DNA of 64,000 nt, from assembly GCA_002077065.1 (NCBI GenBank), contig NAJO01000027.1, forward strand, positions 434,001 through 498,000, given 5' to 3'. A model generated the notes under the pieces. The model was not told the origin of the DNA and ran no database searches. It was given only the letters and a program-made list of their open reading frames with translations. This stretch comes from Cryoendolithus antarcticus. Its lineage: Eukaryota > Ascomycota > Dothideomycetes > Cladosporiales > Cladosporiaceae. A program made the position numbers and the translations under genes. Within the stretch, counting starts at the first letter, position 1. Every line of letters begins with the position of its first letter. Below, one piece after another: positions 1 to 12,187 of this stretch.

Positions 1-1238
1 CTCTCACGGGTCTTCCGCGTCCTGCCGGTGATTCCAGCTGAAGTCTATTACAAAGATCACGATCGCTGAAGCGCTCGTATCCCCTCTTACATGGCACGAC
101 CATGCGCGTCCATATTGAGAACCTAGAACAGACTACCAGTATGCTCTCGGCGCCTAAGAGTCACAAAGCAGTGCACCGCAATAGTAGGTTGGTGCGATTG
201 CATCCACGTGGCTTGTCTCCTCCCATGAAAGGTCAGATACTGCCAACTTAGTTCAATCCCAGCAGGCTGCACGAAGACCACATGGCAATGTGTGACTTCG
301 GCAAGGTTCCGAGTCTGACACCGTTGCAACTTCGAGGGCAGGATATGCTCAGCACGTCCGGCTGCGATCGTCCGAAGACATCCGCGAGCCGTGAGGTTCC
401 TCTGAAGCAGATCAGTAACAAGCATATTTGGCAGCACACTATCGTCCGTAAGCTGCAGTAAGTGTCGCGTGCAACACTACATCCGGCGACTCTGAAGGAT
501 AGCAGGTTCGACAGGACGAACAGTCCAGGATAAATTCCCTGGCGACCGCTGATGCGATACAATGATGGTCTACACATGTGATGGAGTCGGCTTGCACGAG
601 ACTATAGACAAGAACAGGATGGTCCAATGTAGGTCGAACAACTCCTTTCCAAACTCTGTGCCTTAATTTTCGCTCTTCAAACACCCTCAAGCGTGTATGA
701 TCTATACGCTCGATCCGCCCCAGAAATACACAATCACGCCCTTTGAGGTAGTCTCACACGCAGCCAGTGCTTACGAACGGGTGATGTCCTTCGTCAACAT
801 GATGACTACCCGTCTCAATGGCAAGCTCAACTTCGTCGGTACTTCGGTTTGGTCGGACTCCAGTCATCAGGGGTTCCGAGGCTAGTCTTTGCCGACTGCA
901 TTACAAGTCAAGACTACCTTCGCTTCTCCGAAATTGTACAAAGCTGCCATGGCTGTGAAATTACATCTATTCAAGTGTATCCAGCGTACACTATGAGTGC
1001 AGAACAAACGCAGGGGGAGGCACTGAGCCTTCAAAAGCATAGCGGGATTGGAACTAAATGCTGCAGTCAGATTGACACGAGTAGCTGCGTTCCAGACGGA
1101 AGAGCGCGGTGGCGGAGTAGGGCAGGTTCGAGGTGGCTTGTGTACATGGAGCCACGACTTTGACGGCAGGTCCTGCCCCAGATCTGAACTACACTCGAGC
1201 TCGTAACTACCTGTATACGACTCGACATCAAAATCGAC
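1..1238. other. Gene-free left edge
   Basis: I see no supportable gene here. Both strands carry only short, overlapping open frames of about 60-140 codons with no domain, signal peptide or splice signal that joins them. A gene lying mainly outside the window could still place its untranslated region here. Confidence 0.4.
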
Positions 1239-2786
1239 ATGCTGCCACGTGGGGAGAACGCATGTAACACACATGGTTGGCCTGCCAGCGGGCAACATTC
1301 CTCCGGCATCAGTAGCTCAGTCATGGACATCAAAGACGTTGGCATGCGCACTCGACTGAAATCCATAGCTCGCAAAACCCTACTAAAACAATGCACCCTA
1401 AGACTAAGCAGCACATATCCGCCCTCTTCGCGCAAGAAGAGACTTACCCCAAGTCGCCCAAGTATGCGGATGAAAGACTCGGACGATTATCTCACAGCGA
1501 GAGCAGCGAACCCACGGACTGGACTTATCAGCCCCAGTGTAGCGGGCACACCACAACCTCGCACTCCTGGCTCCCCCGCGGAAGCACTCAAGATATCTAC
1601 CTCCTGCGACAGCTCACCGACACTCGATGCTCAAGCCAGACCTGCGCTTCGTCACGCGAACGTCGGCCGAAAGATCAGCGCGAGCCAGCGCTGGCGAGCA
1701 GACGACAAGGGCTGGTTTAATGATGTGACGACCGCCGCAGCCTCGCCACGAACGACAGATGCAACAGCTGGCGCCGCAAATCTGACGCATGTTGCACCCG
1801 GACAGATCATAGCAGACCGGTTCGTGGTCAACATGCCCTCCGCTCGAGAGCTACAGCCCTATATATATCCCGGCCGATCGGCGAAGGAGATCGAGGCGTA
1901 CGAGCACTACCGGCGCAAGACTCGTAAAGTCAGCGGTGAGGGCTGGGATCCGCGACGCTTGCCAGGAGTGGTGGTAGCGAGGTTGAATGAAGCGGAGGGC
2001 CATGACGTGCAGAGGTCCGCTGCGGTGCTAATGGGGCCCTACGCTTCGCCTAAGACGCCAGCCAGGCAGGCGAGTGCGGGTCGGGTCACGAAACCTACGC
2101 AACAATTTCGAGCGCCCAATTCGATGCTTCTGCCTGTCTCGCGCAAACCGGTGGCGGGAGCTCGTGCGCAAGACAGGGAAAGGCGCATCAGTGATGGCTC
2201 ATGTCCTTCAGTCGAAGATATTGTTAGCGAAGGTATAACGCAGCTCAGCCAGCTTCCAAGAGTGCGCCTCGTTCCGCCCGAGCTCGCCAGCCTCCCAGCG
2301 AGACACATCCATCCAGCGAGCAGACATCGTGGTCGCGGTGATCATCCACGAACGTGTTCACTAGGATGCGACTCTGCCAATTCCGGCGAATGCGCAAAGC
2401 TGGGCCAAGTACGAATCCACACGCAAACACTCTTCCCGGCAGCCGACCCTCGTGCATGGGACCTTATCACCTGTATCGCAGATGTATACGCTCAGCTACG
2501 ACCATACATGGCGAGCTCACTAGCAACACTCCGAGACTTTGCTTCGCAGTATCAGATGCCGATACCAGCAATGATTGCAGTCTTGACCGCGCCAGATGCG
2601 AGTCCCGCGCAGAAGGTCGCTGCTCTTAGGATGCTCTTCGCTCTCGTGGGACAGGTGATGGCAGTTATGATAGTCGTGTCAGTTATATGGAAGCTTATCA
2701 CAGCTCTGGGGCAAGTCTTCGCAGCAGTACTTTGGCCGGTGGTAGTACCGTTGAAGCTGATCCGCTGGGTCGTTCTTGGTTGGTGA
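1239..2786 (+). CDS. Fungal orphan protein with C-terminal hydrophobic hairpin
   Basis: Single open frame of 515 codons. The product has no enzyme family I recognise. The N-terminal two thirds is rich in Ser, Pro, Arg and Ala and looks disordered. It includes DDYLTARAANPRTG and TPQPRTPGSPAEALK, a signature I associate with uncharacterised filamentous-fungal proteins (this is recall, not a search). The last 55 or so residues form two hydrophobic stretches (around LFALVGQVMAVMIVVSVIW and VFAAVLWPVVVPLKLI), so it is probably a C-terminally anchored membrane protein with its N-terminus in the cytosol. The given start is the longest frame. The ATG codons at 1464 or 1470, just before the conserved signature, are more likely true starts and would give about 440 residues. 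A second frame with an ATG at 1391 overlaps and may be a spliced alternative N-terminus. The next gene, on the opposite strand, converges from the right. Confidence 0.6.
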   Translation: MLPRGENACNTHGWPASGQHSSGISSSVMDIKDVGMRTRLKSIARKTLLKQCTLRLSSTYPPSSRKKRLTPSRPSMRMKDSDDYLTARAANPRTGLISPSVAGTPQPRTPGSPAEALKISTSCDSSPTLDAQARPALRHANVGRKISASQRWRADDKGWFNDVTTAAASPRTTDATAGAANLTHVAPGQIIADRFVVNMPSARELQPYIYPGRSAKEIEAYEHYRRKTRKVSGEGWDPRRLPGVVVARLNEAEGHDVQRSAAVLMGPYASPKTPARQASAGRVTKPTQQFRAPNSMLLPVSRKPVAGARAQDRERRISDGSCPSVEDIVSEGITQLSQLPRVRLVPPELASLPARHIHPASRHRGRGDHPRTCSLGCDSANSGECAKLGQVRIHTQTLFPAADPRAWDLITCIADVYAQLRPYMASSLATLRDFASQYQMPIPAMIAVLTAPDASPAQKVAALRMLFALVGQVMAVMIVVSVIWKLITALGQVFAAVLWPVVVPLKLIRWVVLGW

Positions 2787-3507
2787 AATCGGATCTTTCC
2801 GCAGTGGAGGCTTGGCGCACAATGATAGAGGAGCAATTGCCGTCAGACCTAAAGAATCGTATAGTCAATGCTGATCAGCGCTCACTGCTTGCTGAAACAT
2901 GTGAAACGTTGGAGTAGAGATCTGATCTCCTGGCCGTTGGATCAGCGTGGCTGCACTGCTAAACTTTTGCCATATCTCGTAATGCCTTGTATAGACCGCG
3001 CCCGGTGAAGTTCTAGCCCATCCCATCGTGCTCCTCGCTTCATTGACCGGACTGGGTACCACCCTGAAGTATATTGTACATTGTTCAGTCCGACGACGTC
3101 GAGACTCCCGGGCCCCGGCATATCTCGTTGTCGTTGGCTGCGCAAGTATGGTAAGCCGTAAGCGTCTTTTAGTCATCTCCGGTGCTTGTGCACATGTATG
3201 CAAGTCCTGATGTGCGAGTTTTCCAACATGAGCACATCGAGAGACAAGAGCTCGTCGTACTGCGAAAGATCCACTTTGGTTTGGAGCCGTGTCAACTATT
3301 GTCCAGATCATTAGAATAACTAGAAGAGAGGGAAACCCCAAACTGGCAAGGCCGGTAGAGCCATGTCTGTCAGTGCCATCCACGCGGTATGCCACACGCC
3401 TTCCATTCAGCCTCCGGCGAACCAGTGTCGACGCACGCTGAATGGCGCGATTCAGACGCCCTCGTCGTCCGCGAGCTCGAGACATCGTCTGCCAAGATGC
3501 TCAGCAA
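2787..3507. other. Convergent intergenic region
   Basis: This lies between the 3' ends of the orphan gene and the Zn2Cys6 factor. The longest frame is 206 codons on the minus strand (2865-3485). It has no domain and a basic, low-information composition, so I do not call it a gene. The region probably holds the two 3' untranslated regions. Confidence 0.4.
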
Positions 3508-5916
3508 TCACGCAATTAGGTGCTCATCAGGGCTACTCTCATACATTTCTCCACGGTCCAGCCACATGCTGTCCCCCTCGTCATGTCCATCACTCTGTCT
3601 CTCGGAGTCGTTGTCCATGCTCATCTTGGAGAATATACCTGCCATGTCCCTGACGTCCGTGTCTTTCGCTTGAATGCTGTATACCTCGCCTGCACGGAAC
3701 TCGATGAACTCTCGCAGCTGCCGGAGTACGCTGGGGAACCCTTCGTTATTGTCCAACCACCAGTAGGAGACGTCTACGCCCCAGAACTCTGTCATGCGTA
3801 CACGTAGGGTTTTGGGGTAGATGTAGCTAGATCATCATGGTCAGCTTATCGTTCAGTGGGAGCATTGGGGACCGTGAGGGATGCATCAAAGCCGGGGACG
3901 ACTGATAGCGACTTACCCTGATCGCTCAATGAGCGCGAATCGATTTCGGAACCAGTCAACATGCTTCTCATCTTGATTCAGAGCCAGTGAAGCCATGCCC
4001 AAGCTGGCCTGGAGGCCGATCACTGCACCCGGTGGCGCCTGATCCGAGTACCGAACAGCTTCAAGCATCTTGCACTTCTTGTACGCTAACTCTTGAAGTT
4101 CTGCAGTTGGGGGTACCAAGTGGATCATCGTAGGCATCTGCATTAAGTGACGGTAGAACAACATCTGGATAGCCCAGTGATCGATCTTCACCGAGTTCAT
4201 AGCATGCAGATCTCCAGCATAGCAAAAGTCCGGGTCGTGGTAATCTACGATGTCGACTTTGGGATCAAATGGTGGTGCGTTCGGGAAGGATTTGACGTAG
4301 TGACTTGGGTCTGTGAAGGCACCCTCGATCGCAGTGCGGAACGCCTGCATTCGTGAGGCAATGTCGGGGATCCCCTGCTTGAACTCATCGTCGCTTACTC
4401 GGCCTGCTGCTTTCCCAGTGAACAGCTGCGAGGTATCGACTGCGAGCAGCCGGGCTGTGCCAAAGAAGTCTTCCATTACGGCACCCTTGTCGCCCGGTCG
4501 GTCACGTACTTGACGTCTGTAAAAGTCTGCGCAAGCTTTGAACCACTCCCTCCCCATGGCTGTCCCACCGCCGCCCAAGTTTGCGGCAAAGAGGTCAAAT
4601 CGCATGTACCATCCGATGATCTTGCGGTGAGTCTCACTTTGTGTGATGGTTTGTGGGGTGAAGAGATCTGTAATGATTTGGTAGGCTGCGCGCTGGTGAC
4701 TGAGTAGATTGACCCAATCGCCGAGGAATTCCTGTAGCATCGTCTTAGCTGCTGCACATCAGAGAAAAGAACCGGGTTACGCACCTCGATGGTTGCAAGT
4801 TGCAATATGGTCAGTAACGTCGAGATGTTGTGCTTCTCGCCTTTCTCCAGCGATCGACGCAATGCAGATACTGAGCGATTGTACGTGTCCAGGAAGTCTT
4901 TGACCTTACCCTCTGGTCGATTGAGTGCGTGGTGGTATGCTGCATACGCAACGACAGCGTATAGCAATGGCTCGTAGTTCAAAGCGATCTCCAGGAATGT
5001 GGTCTTCAGGAAGTTCCCACCATCGTACTTCCAAGCATAGTGCTGATACGACAGGTGATTCCGGTGGTACTTAAGGTAGAACTTGATGAATGAGGGCAGC
5101 TCTGCCCATTTGGGATGTTGAGTGATGTCGTCCCTCGTCGTCTGTTTAGCCCCGGATCGGCCTTGTGCGGGGCGTGGAGGCTTCGTTGCTGAAGGCGGAG
5201 CTTCGAGCATCGTTGGTGCCTGGTCCTCTGCGAATCGAGCCTTGGTCTCTGAAACAGCAGACGGCATATCGCTCTCCTCTTCGGCATCGAGCTCGTCATC
5301 ATCTGCGATGGGTGCTAGCTCACTTTCCGAGTCCGATTGACTAGTGTCACTGCCGTCCTCCGTCGATCGCTTGGACTTTGAGCTGCCGCGATCCGATTTC
5401 GAGGAGGAGCTCTCCGGCCAGACGCAGTCCCGCTTGCCCTTTCGACATCCTAACGGTCGTCAGTGATACAATTCTTCAGACTCAACTTAACTTTACGAGT
5501 GACATACGGTCACACATTGGACGTGTCTCATCGCACTAGTCACGCATTAGTGGCCTGTTGCCCTGCATTAGGACCGGAGCACATACCTTGACTCTTCGCT
5601 GACGACAGGTGAAGCACCCACTACGGGTTCTCCTGTGCTTGACATGCTCCCCACTTTGCGTCTGTCGTCGTCTGTTGAGGCGCGGGGCAGGACGAGGAGG
5701 TACGGGAGGCTGTGATTGTGAGTCGTACTCTGACTGATAGCTGACCACATTATCGCTAGACACGGTCTGTAACTGATGCAATCTCGGTTGGAAGGCCTCG
5801 GGTGGAGGAAAGTGCTCGGGTTGAAAAGCCTCGGGTGGAGGCATCATCGCAGCCTGACCGTAGGGATTGTATATGCCGTAGGGCGGGTTGGGCGGCCCAT
5901 ATTGCCCGACCATCAT
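3508..5916 (-). CDS. Zn2Cys6 fungal transcription factor, five exons
   Basis: Model: complement(join(3508..3826, 3917..4743, 4785..5449, 5508..5535, 5587..5916)), 722 residues. The N-terminus is Pro/Tyr/Gln rich. A canonical zinc binuclear cluster follows with cysteines at 101, 104, 111, 118, 121 and 128 (SGCFTCRQRRVK, then CDETRPMCDRCRKGKRDC), so it is a nuclear DNA-binding regulator. After an acidic/serine linker, residues from about 230 to the end resemble the fungal-specific transcription factor domain 2 family (FLGDWVNLLSHQRAAYQ, HWAIQMLFYRHL). Introns are 90, 41, 58 and 51 nt in plus-strand order, all GT-AG, and frame is kept at every junction. Two of them fall inside the zinc cluster, leaving a 28-nt micro-exon. 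The start is the first in-frame ATG. An upstream non-ATG extension, or an extra exon near 6050, cannot be excluded. Target genes are unknown and the neighbours give no pathway. Confidence 0.85.
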
Positions 5917-8075
5917 GGACGGATTGAAGTCGCTTGGGGACAAATGACAGGCGAGATGATGAAGTGCACACAGCTCTATTTGTGTGACTTCGGAACCTGG
6001 GAGCGAACAGAGTGTGGGGTGCAGCGAGGTCGAGTGCGGGCTCTACGCGCATATAATGATAGTTAACGGCGGTCCTGTTGGCCGTTCTCTATCCAGGTGA
6101 TCCTATACTGAATATTGGACGTTAATCTTAATCTACGGCCGGCAATGCTAGCGTTCGACAACTAGCGGAATGGTGGCGTGCGGCTTGTCTTTCTTCCTGC
6201 CCAAGCGACTGGGCCTGTTTTCACGCGAAACAGTGAGAGCGATCCGGATCTTCGACAGGCATGCCTAGAGCATCGGGAAGGGCGCGTCCCGCGTGTGAGG
6301 ACGTGAGACGTCAGCCCACGGGTGGCGCTACAACGGTCAAGGTGGAAGGTAAGCACCGGTGCCGGCAGGTGGTCCTGCAGCTGTCGCCGACAGTTCGCGA
6401 TCCTGGCGTCAGGGTATCGTGGTGAAGTCGTGCAGCCCTGCCTGGGTATGTAGTTGAATGCGGCGATCTGAGTTACTTGATGGCGGTACTCATCGCGATC
6501 ATGGGCATGCGGGCAGTCGATCCGGCGCACAGCATATCAGTGAGTGTTATCGAGCTGCCAAGTTCCGAATGCTTAGAGCTGAAGCTGTCACTGGAATATC
6601 AAGTCCATGCTTTAGCTAGTCGATGTGAGGAATAACCCAGGGTCTCATCAGCGGTTTCTCACCGGACAAGGATACGCTACGCGGTACTCGATCGGAGCAC
6701 TTTCCTGTTACATACACCTGGCGCTGATCCTGCCGTGGAAGACTCCGCTAGCAGATGGAAGCCCAAGACGCTGCGTGAACTACTCCAAAATTATCCCCAG
6801 TATTGCGACTGCAAGGGTCCGGTCTCTGAACCAAAATACCGCTCGCTATGCCGCTGTCGTGACTAGTGGTGGGATGGAGGATGATACAGCACTAGCGGGT
6901 TTCTCGAGTGCAGATCGCAGGCCGGCTAATTCCATCGCTTCATTCGTTCCGAATGGTGACAAGGAGTTTGCGAAGCACTGACCTTTTCGCTCATGCAAGC
7001 CTCAGACCTGGTGGCAACCGTTTTGTCTAGATCTTTACGTACATGATGAACGTTGTTGTACATGACATCGGTGTGACCTAGCGAATTGCCGAATTTTGGG
7101 GCCGCGTCGAGTGGAGGTGTCGTCCAATTGACTTCGGCAACCGCTCACTTTGAGTTTACCGTTTGACATGCCCACCTCGAACTGTCAGTATTGAACTCTC
7201 GCACCGACATGCTTCCCGCTGCAGCGTCTGCGATCGGCCACTGTGCATGGTCGGGATGCGGGTCCGTCGACTTGCAGATGCCGCGTTTCGGATAGAGACA
7301 ATCAGGGCCGTGGGCCGTGGACTACATGAAGATGCATGTGACGGCCGTACCTCGCACTTCTCTCGCCCACCAGCGCTTGCCGGGACATTGCAAATCACTA
7401 CTAAATGCTAGGATTTTCGACGATCAGCAACATGAGCATGCAGGGTCATGTAGTGTTCATATGGGAGAGCCCTTCTCCTGGGTGGAATAGATTGCATACG
7501 CCTCCACTCGAACAGACCTCACCTGAATGCGAGATCCTCAACTACTTGTCAGTCGTATCTCCCTCCACACCGTCAGCCAATCTGCTTCGTCGACATGCAT
7601 TGCACGACCATTGCGTCGCAGTGATGTTACTAATTCCGGTACATCGCAAGTATGCACACAAGACCTGCTGCCTGATGCAGTACGTCCTGCACTAGGTCGA
7701 GCCCTGCTAGGTGTCGTACTCGCACATGTCGCCATTGTAAAGCATGGGCATCTGCTCCAAATCGCTGCAGCAGGTTTCGAGCTGTGTTATGTTTGCGAGG
7801 ACTAGAGCCATGACCTTGTCTTGTGCCCACCTAGGTCAGCTTCACAGACCCGACTACGACGCACATTGGCGATCCTTCAAACTTTGAAGTGAGCGACACA
7901 GCAACTTCCTGTATCGCCATTTGCATTTCGATTGTGTGAGTGATCGCGGGTGTGCAATGTCCTTCGCATAGGCGCACGACGGAAGTTCAGACTGACTTCC
8001 AAGCACAGTGCCGCGGGCACATATGAAGCCCAAGTGGCGCTCATTTAAGTTTGCCTTGTTGCGGATGACAAGGAA

Positions 8076-8093
8076 GTGGCATGCACATGCCAC
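8076..8093. repeat. Short perfect inverted repeat
   Basis: The arms GTGGCATG and CATGCCAC are perfect 8-bp reverse complements separated by 2 bases, inside the gene-free interval. It could be a protein-binding palindrome or chance. Palindromes of this size are expected at random in a window this long. Confidence 0.5.
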
Positions 8094-8168
8094 GCGAAAG
8101 GCTGGCACTAGCTTCCGCGGTTGGACCTCATGTCTGCTTCGGCGCTTGGAAGACGGCAAGTGGAAGGC

Positions 8169-8192
8169 GCAACGTCCAGCCTTGGACGTTGC
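8169..8192. repeat. 10-bp-arm inverted repeat (potential hairpin)
   Basis: The arms GCAACGTCCA and TGGACGTTGC are perfect reverse complements around a 4-base loop (GCCT). It lies about 75 bp from another short palindrome in a region without genes. A hairpin or a dimeric-factor binding site is possible, and so is chance: roughly one such stem is expected per window of this size. Confidence 0.5.
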
Positions 8193-9830
8193 TGCCCAAG
8201 CAGAGCAATGGTCATGAGTCGAGTGGCGAGGGTCTCCTGGCGACGAGGATTCTGCGACTCGTGGACATCGATGCCGACAGTTGTGCGCGGTTGTCTTCCA
8301 GGAGCGGTCAGATTTTCACGAGACTAACCCAGTAATGGCAACCGGCGCCGGCATCCTAACAAGAGCGTCGCCTGCGTGCCAAGTCTGTCAGCTATTGCAT
8401 CGTCGTGGTAGTGGTAGGGCGTCCCCGGCATGCTATGGTCGCAAATGATTCACCAAGCACAACATGCGATGCCAGCACATATTCACAAGTACGACGTACC
8501 GCAAGCCACGTAGCAGCCAAGTTGACTGCGAGAACCCGTGACAAGGCCTTCATGCGGTGAAGAAGGAAGGACCCGAGTCTCATGCATCCCTGATGCCTGT
8601 GACATGGTGGCACTCCCATGCATGGTCGGCTCTGCTACGGAACATGTGCTCCCTGGTTGTCCAGCATCTACCATCCAGACCCAATGCTACCTTACGGCGC
8701 TATGCTGGTCGAGAGTTGGCTACGCCAGCATTGCGCTACCCAGCTTGACCTCGTACGTTTACTCGTATACTCAAGCGTGGCAGCCTAATGTAGAGCAGAG
8801 CAGCGCATTTCAGGAAGGATCTTGCTGCCTTGGGCAAGACCAGCAGGTTCGTAGTCCGTGAACTGCGAGGAAAGAGGTTTGCTTGACGATCGCCTTACTG
8901 GCCGACAGCTGACCGTCAGAGGATCCTTTCACAGTCATCTAGAGGTGACCAAATGTAGGCGGCGGGAATCCCGTCAGAGAGAGGCATCGTTCACGACTGC
9001 TACATGGACCCTTCTGAAGTAGACTATCTAGGAGTCGGTACCTGCAAGTCAGCTCATTACACTGAATCCTAGGATCGAGTTTCTCCTGCCCACACGTTGA
9101 AGAGTGAGTCACTACCAGTGTCAACTATACATCCACTTCGGACTTTTAACGGACCCCACCATCACGAACTCCTGCACCGCTAGAGCACCAAACAAGGCCC
9201 ACTGCCTTGCCCTCTACAACCATCCCATTCGTACACTCAGTTACGCCGGGTCGAGCCAAGCTCTCCACTCGGCAAGTCCCCGGCTGACTATGTCTCAAAT
9301 CCTCCCCGGCCTAGCGGGCTCACCACCCTGGTCTGACAGCTGCATGCACGCCGGGGGAGTGGCTCGTAAGTGACTCTGCGCCGTGCTAGGGACGATCGGG
9401 CATGACGGCCGTTAGCTGTCAAGTGCGGAAGTCTTGTAGAGACATGCATGACTGCAGGTGGAGAGGAGTCCCGCGAGTGGAGGGACAGGGGCGAATGCTG
9501 ATTGCCGATATTTCGTCAGTAACGGGGACTGCTCGCGCGACGGCAGTTGCGCGTACGGAAGTAGTGCCCCTTCCCGCTCTGCGGGACGTGGAGGGGAGTC
9601 CATGTCCGGTGCCGTTCGTATACGGAAACTCTGGGCTACACTTGTCCGATACCCAATGCTCCCACATGCGCCCACACGGAACGTGGTGTCTTTAAGCTCT
9701 GCTCGCCGGACGAAACCCGGTATGTAAATCAGTGTATCGCACAGGTGAGACGTGGCAAGGACTCAGCGAACGAATCGTTGGCTTGAATAGTATCGGAGGG
9801 TGGGCGCCCTAGAGTACAGTATACTCTTCT

Positions 9831-11711
9831 TCACGACTTGACCCTTTCATACTCCACCTTCCTCGCCAACCAGCAACCTACAGTCACTCCCTCAACCTCA
9901 CCCTTCCCAGCCTCTCCACCCTTCCGCTTGAAGATCACAGACCAATCGCCCGGCGGTGTTGAATCCAATCCTCTCGGATTACCCAGTAGCCAGACGTCCC
10001 CCCCAACGTACTTCATCAACCAAATCGGACCTTCGCCCAAGTACCCTGTGAAAGAGCCATATAACGTGCCCTTCTCGCCAGTGACAATGAAAGTGCTGTC
10101 CGACTCTGCGCAGTAGTAGCTGCCGGTATACTCCGCTGACGGCACCGAGGCGATGTCTTCGTCGGATGGCTTTGGCAGGCGTTTTGCATGGAGGGTCCGG
10201 TTCTCATCCGGGCGAGAGTTATGCAGCGTGTCTCCCTCTAGCGTCAGTGTCGACTTGTCCTCCGTAGCTGTGTGAGAATCTTTCATGTCATAGACTTCAG
10301 CCGATGTACCAGGTCCGTAACGAACAGACAGCGTGCCGGGTTTGGTGACGTCTGGACCCTCGGAGACGGAGACAACGAGTTGGGTCTCGGGATCGAGGTA
10401 ATCGCCTTTCCACTCCGGACCGGCGGCTGGTGGCGAGGACTCGGGTTCGGTGAAGGAGAGCACACCCTTAATAAGATGTTCTGCCACTGCTCCCGGAGCG
10501 ACTTCCGAGTTCAGCAAGACGACTACACTGATTCGTTTCTCTGGAATGTTCACTCTAGCGTGTCGGAACCCCCGCAGGGCACCTCCGTGGCCGACACCCT
10601 CCACTCCAGCAACTTCCATACGAGCAAGACCGTAGCCATAGCTCGCAGGCGTACCGTCATGAAAGGTCTGAGGTGCAGAGTTGTGGGAATACACACTCTT
10701 CGGATCCTGCAGACTGGCATCGAGATACGCCTCGTACGCAATCATGTCTTCGAGCGAGGCGGCTATGCCTGCGTCACCGGCCCATTCGATGCGGTTCGTG
10801 GCTGCGAAATAGCCTGTCTTCTCGTTGCCCTCGTAGCCTACGATTGGGAGTGGCAGGCCGACTGTATTCGGGTTCAGAGAGGCACGAGACATCTTTGCAG
10901 GAATGAAGACACGCTCTGCCAGGATCTGACCGAGTGACATCCCGGAAGTCTCCTCGAGGATCCTTCCGAGAACATGAAAGTTTACGTTCGAGTATGAGTA
11001 CTCGGTGCCAGGCTCGAAGTGGAAAGACTTGATCCGCTGGAGTGCTTTGGGCGCATCGTGAAGGAGTGAGAATGGGCCATCAGGGTGAGAACCCCACAAA
11101 GTCGTCCTAAAACCCGAGTTAGGAATGATCGAGATTTCGTGGCAAGATGCACATGAATCTGAAATCTTCGCTCTTGGGCTGTCATTGAGACTGGGGAGTC
11201 GCACCCGGGTTGACACATGGGAGCTGGAAGGAAGCGTGACCAGGCTCGGGAACGCCATACGAGCCGAGGTTGCAATATGGAACAAGGAAAAGAAGCAGTA
11301 AACTCACATCGCCCAATAATCCCTGATTCCACTCTGCATATGACACAGATCCCTAACCTTCAAACCCTTACCCTCAAGACCAGGCACCAATTTCCCCAGT
11401 TCCGCCTCCATAAGCTCCTCCACACCTTTGCCAGTGGCTTTCATACTCTCTGTCGGCTCTCTAAGCAGACTCACGTAGGCCAGACAGACCATCTGCTTGG
11501 AAATCGAGCAGATGGGGAATTGCGTGGTAGTCGTCATGGGAATGCGACGCTCGAGGTTGGCGTAACCCCATGCGCGAGAGCCGAGAAGCTTGCCATCTTG
11601 CAAGACGGCAGCACACCCACCGGTGCCACGGCGGACATGGGGCAAAGATGAGAGTATGGCTTCAATGTTGGGGGATGAGTCTTTGGGTCGGTGGGGAAGT
11701 TCGGTAGTCAT
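9831..11711 (-). CDS. Serine beta-lactamase-fold D-aminopeptidase-like protein (S12 family)
   Basis: Model: complement(join(9831..11106, 11308..11711)), 559 residues. The 201-nt intron runs from GTGAGT to TTTTAG and restores the conserved stretch RDYWAM-TTLWGSHPDG. Catalytic signatures of the penicillin-binding protein/beta-lactamase fold are visible: SxxK as S69-I-S-K72, YxN as Y173-S-N175, and H308-G-G in place of KTG. That third motif is typical of D-aminopeptidases and some esterases. The C-terminal part contains two beta-rich segments resembling the extra DAP domains (YTGSYYCAESDSTF, WSVIFKR). It probably hydrolyses small D-amino-acid amides, peptides or esters; the substrate cannot be read from the sequence. 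There is no signal peptide at the chosen Met, so it is probably cytosolic. The start is chosen because the preceding in-frame sequence is poorly conserved and unlike this family. It is divergently placed from eIF3g. Confidence 0.85.
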
Positions 11712-12187
11712 GCTTGCTGAATGATAGAGAAGGACAAGCTGACTTGACGGGGTGACAGGCAGAATCGACTTCTTTCCTGCGAGCTTGAAATGTAAAATCG
11801 AAGAGGAATGCGGTGATTGTAGTGCGCAGAGGATTTGGTGGAGCTGGAGCTGGAGAAACGTTCTTGACTCGATGCGGAAGGTACTTACGTTCACTGGAGG
11901 CAAAGCCAAATATGACAAGGCGATGGTGGGCGTAAGGCTCGAACGTCCTTAATAGGCTACCCTTCCATGCCTGGGTTTCCTGCGATATCTGGGGCGCATG
12001 TAGAGTATATTGACCGCCTTGAACGAAAGGTTGTTTCGTGGAACGCAAATGGAGGGAGGCGAAACGCGCTTAGTCAAGTTTAGACTTTCTGCCTGAGTCA
12101 GAACGCCGCCGCATATTGATTATCGACCGTGAAATTCGTCCAACGAACTCGCTTCTTCGCCACAGTACCCACTACACACTCATCAAC
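11712..12187. promoter_or_regulatory. Divergent promoter region, S12 protein / eIF3g
   Basis: This 476-bp interval separates the start codons of two divergently transcribed genes, so it must hold both leaders and core promoters. No clear TATA box or named operator was identified. An in-frame upstream extension of the S12 gene reaches to 11918 but looks non-conserved. Confidence 0.5.

Larger units (their letters stand above)
5917..9830. other. 3.9-kb gene-free interval
   Basis: No frame on either strand shows a recognisable domain, a credible signal peptide or splice-linked coding sequence. The longest frames are about 100-120 codons. The first few hundred bases hold the promoter and leader of the Zn2Cys6 gene. 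There are no tandem repeats, transposon-like frames or poly-A tracts. Two compact inverted repeats lie near 8.1 kb and are listed separately. The composition is not visibly AT-enriched, which argues against heavily RIP-mutated transposon remains. Confidence 0.5.

Noticed and set aside
2865..3485. 206-codon minus-strand open frame starting at an ATG
   Set aside because: Arg/Ser-rich, no domain or coherent fold, and it starts just after the Zn2Cys6 stop. It looks like a chance frame in 3' sequence.
10272..10937. 221-codon plus-strand frame inside the S12 gene
   Set aside because: It is the antisense shadow of the D-aminopeptidase-like coding exon, which has clear catalytic motifs.
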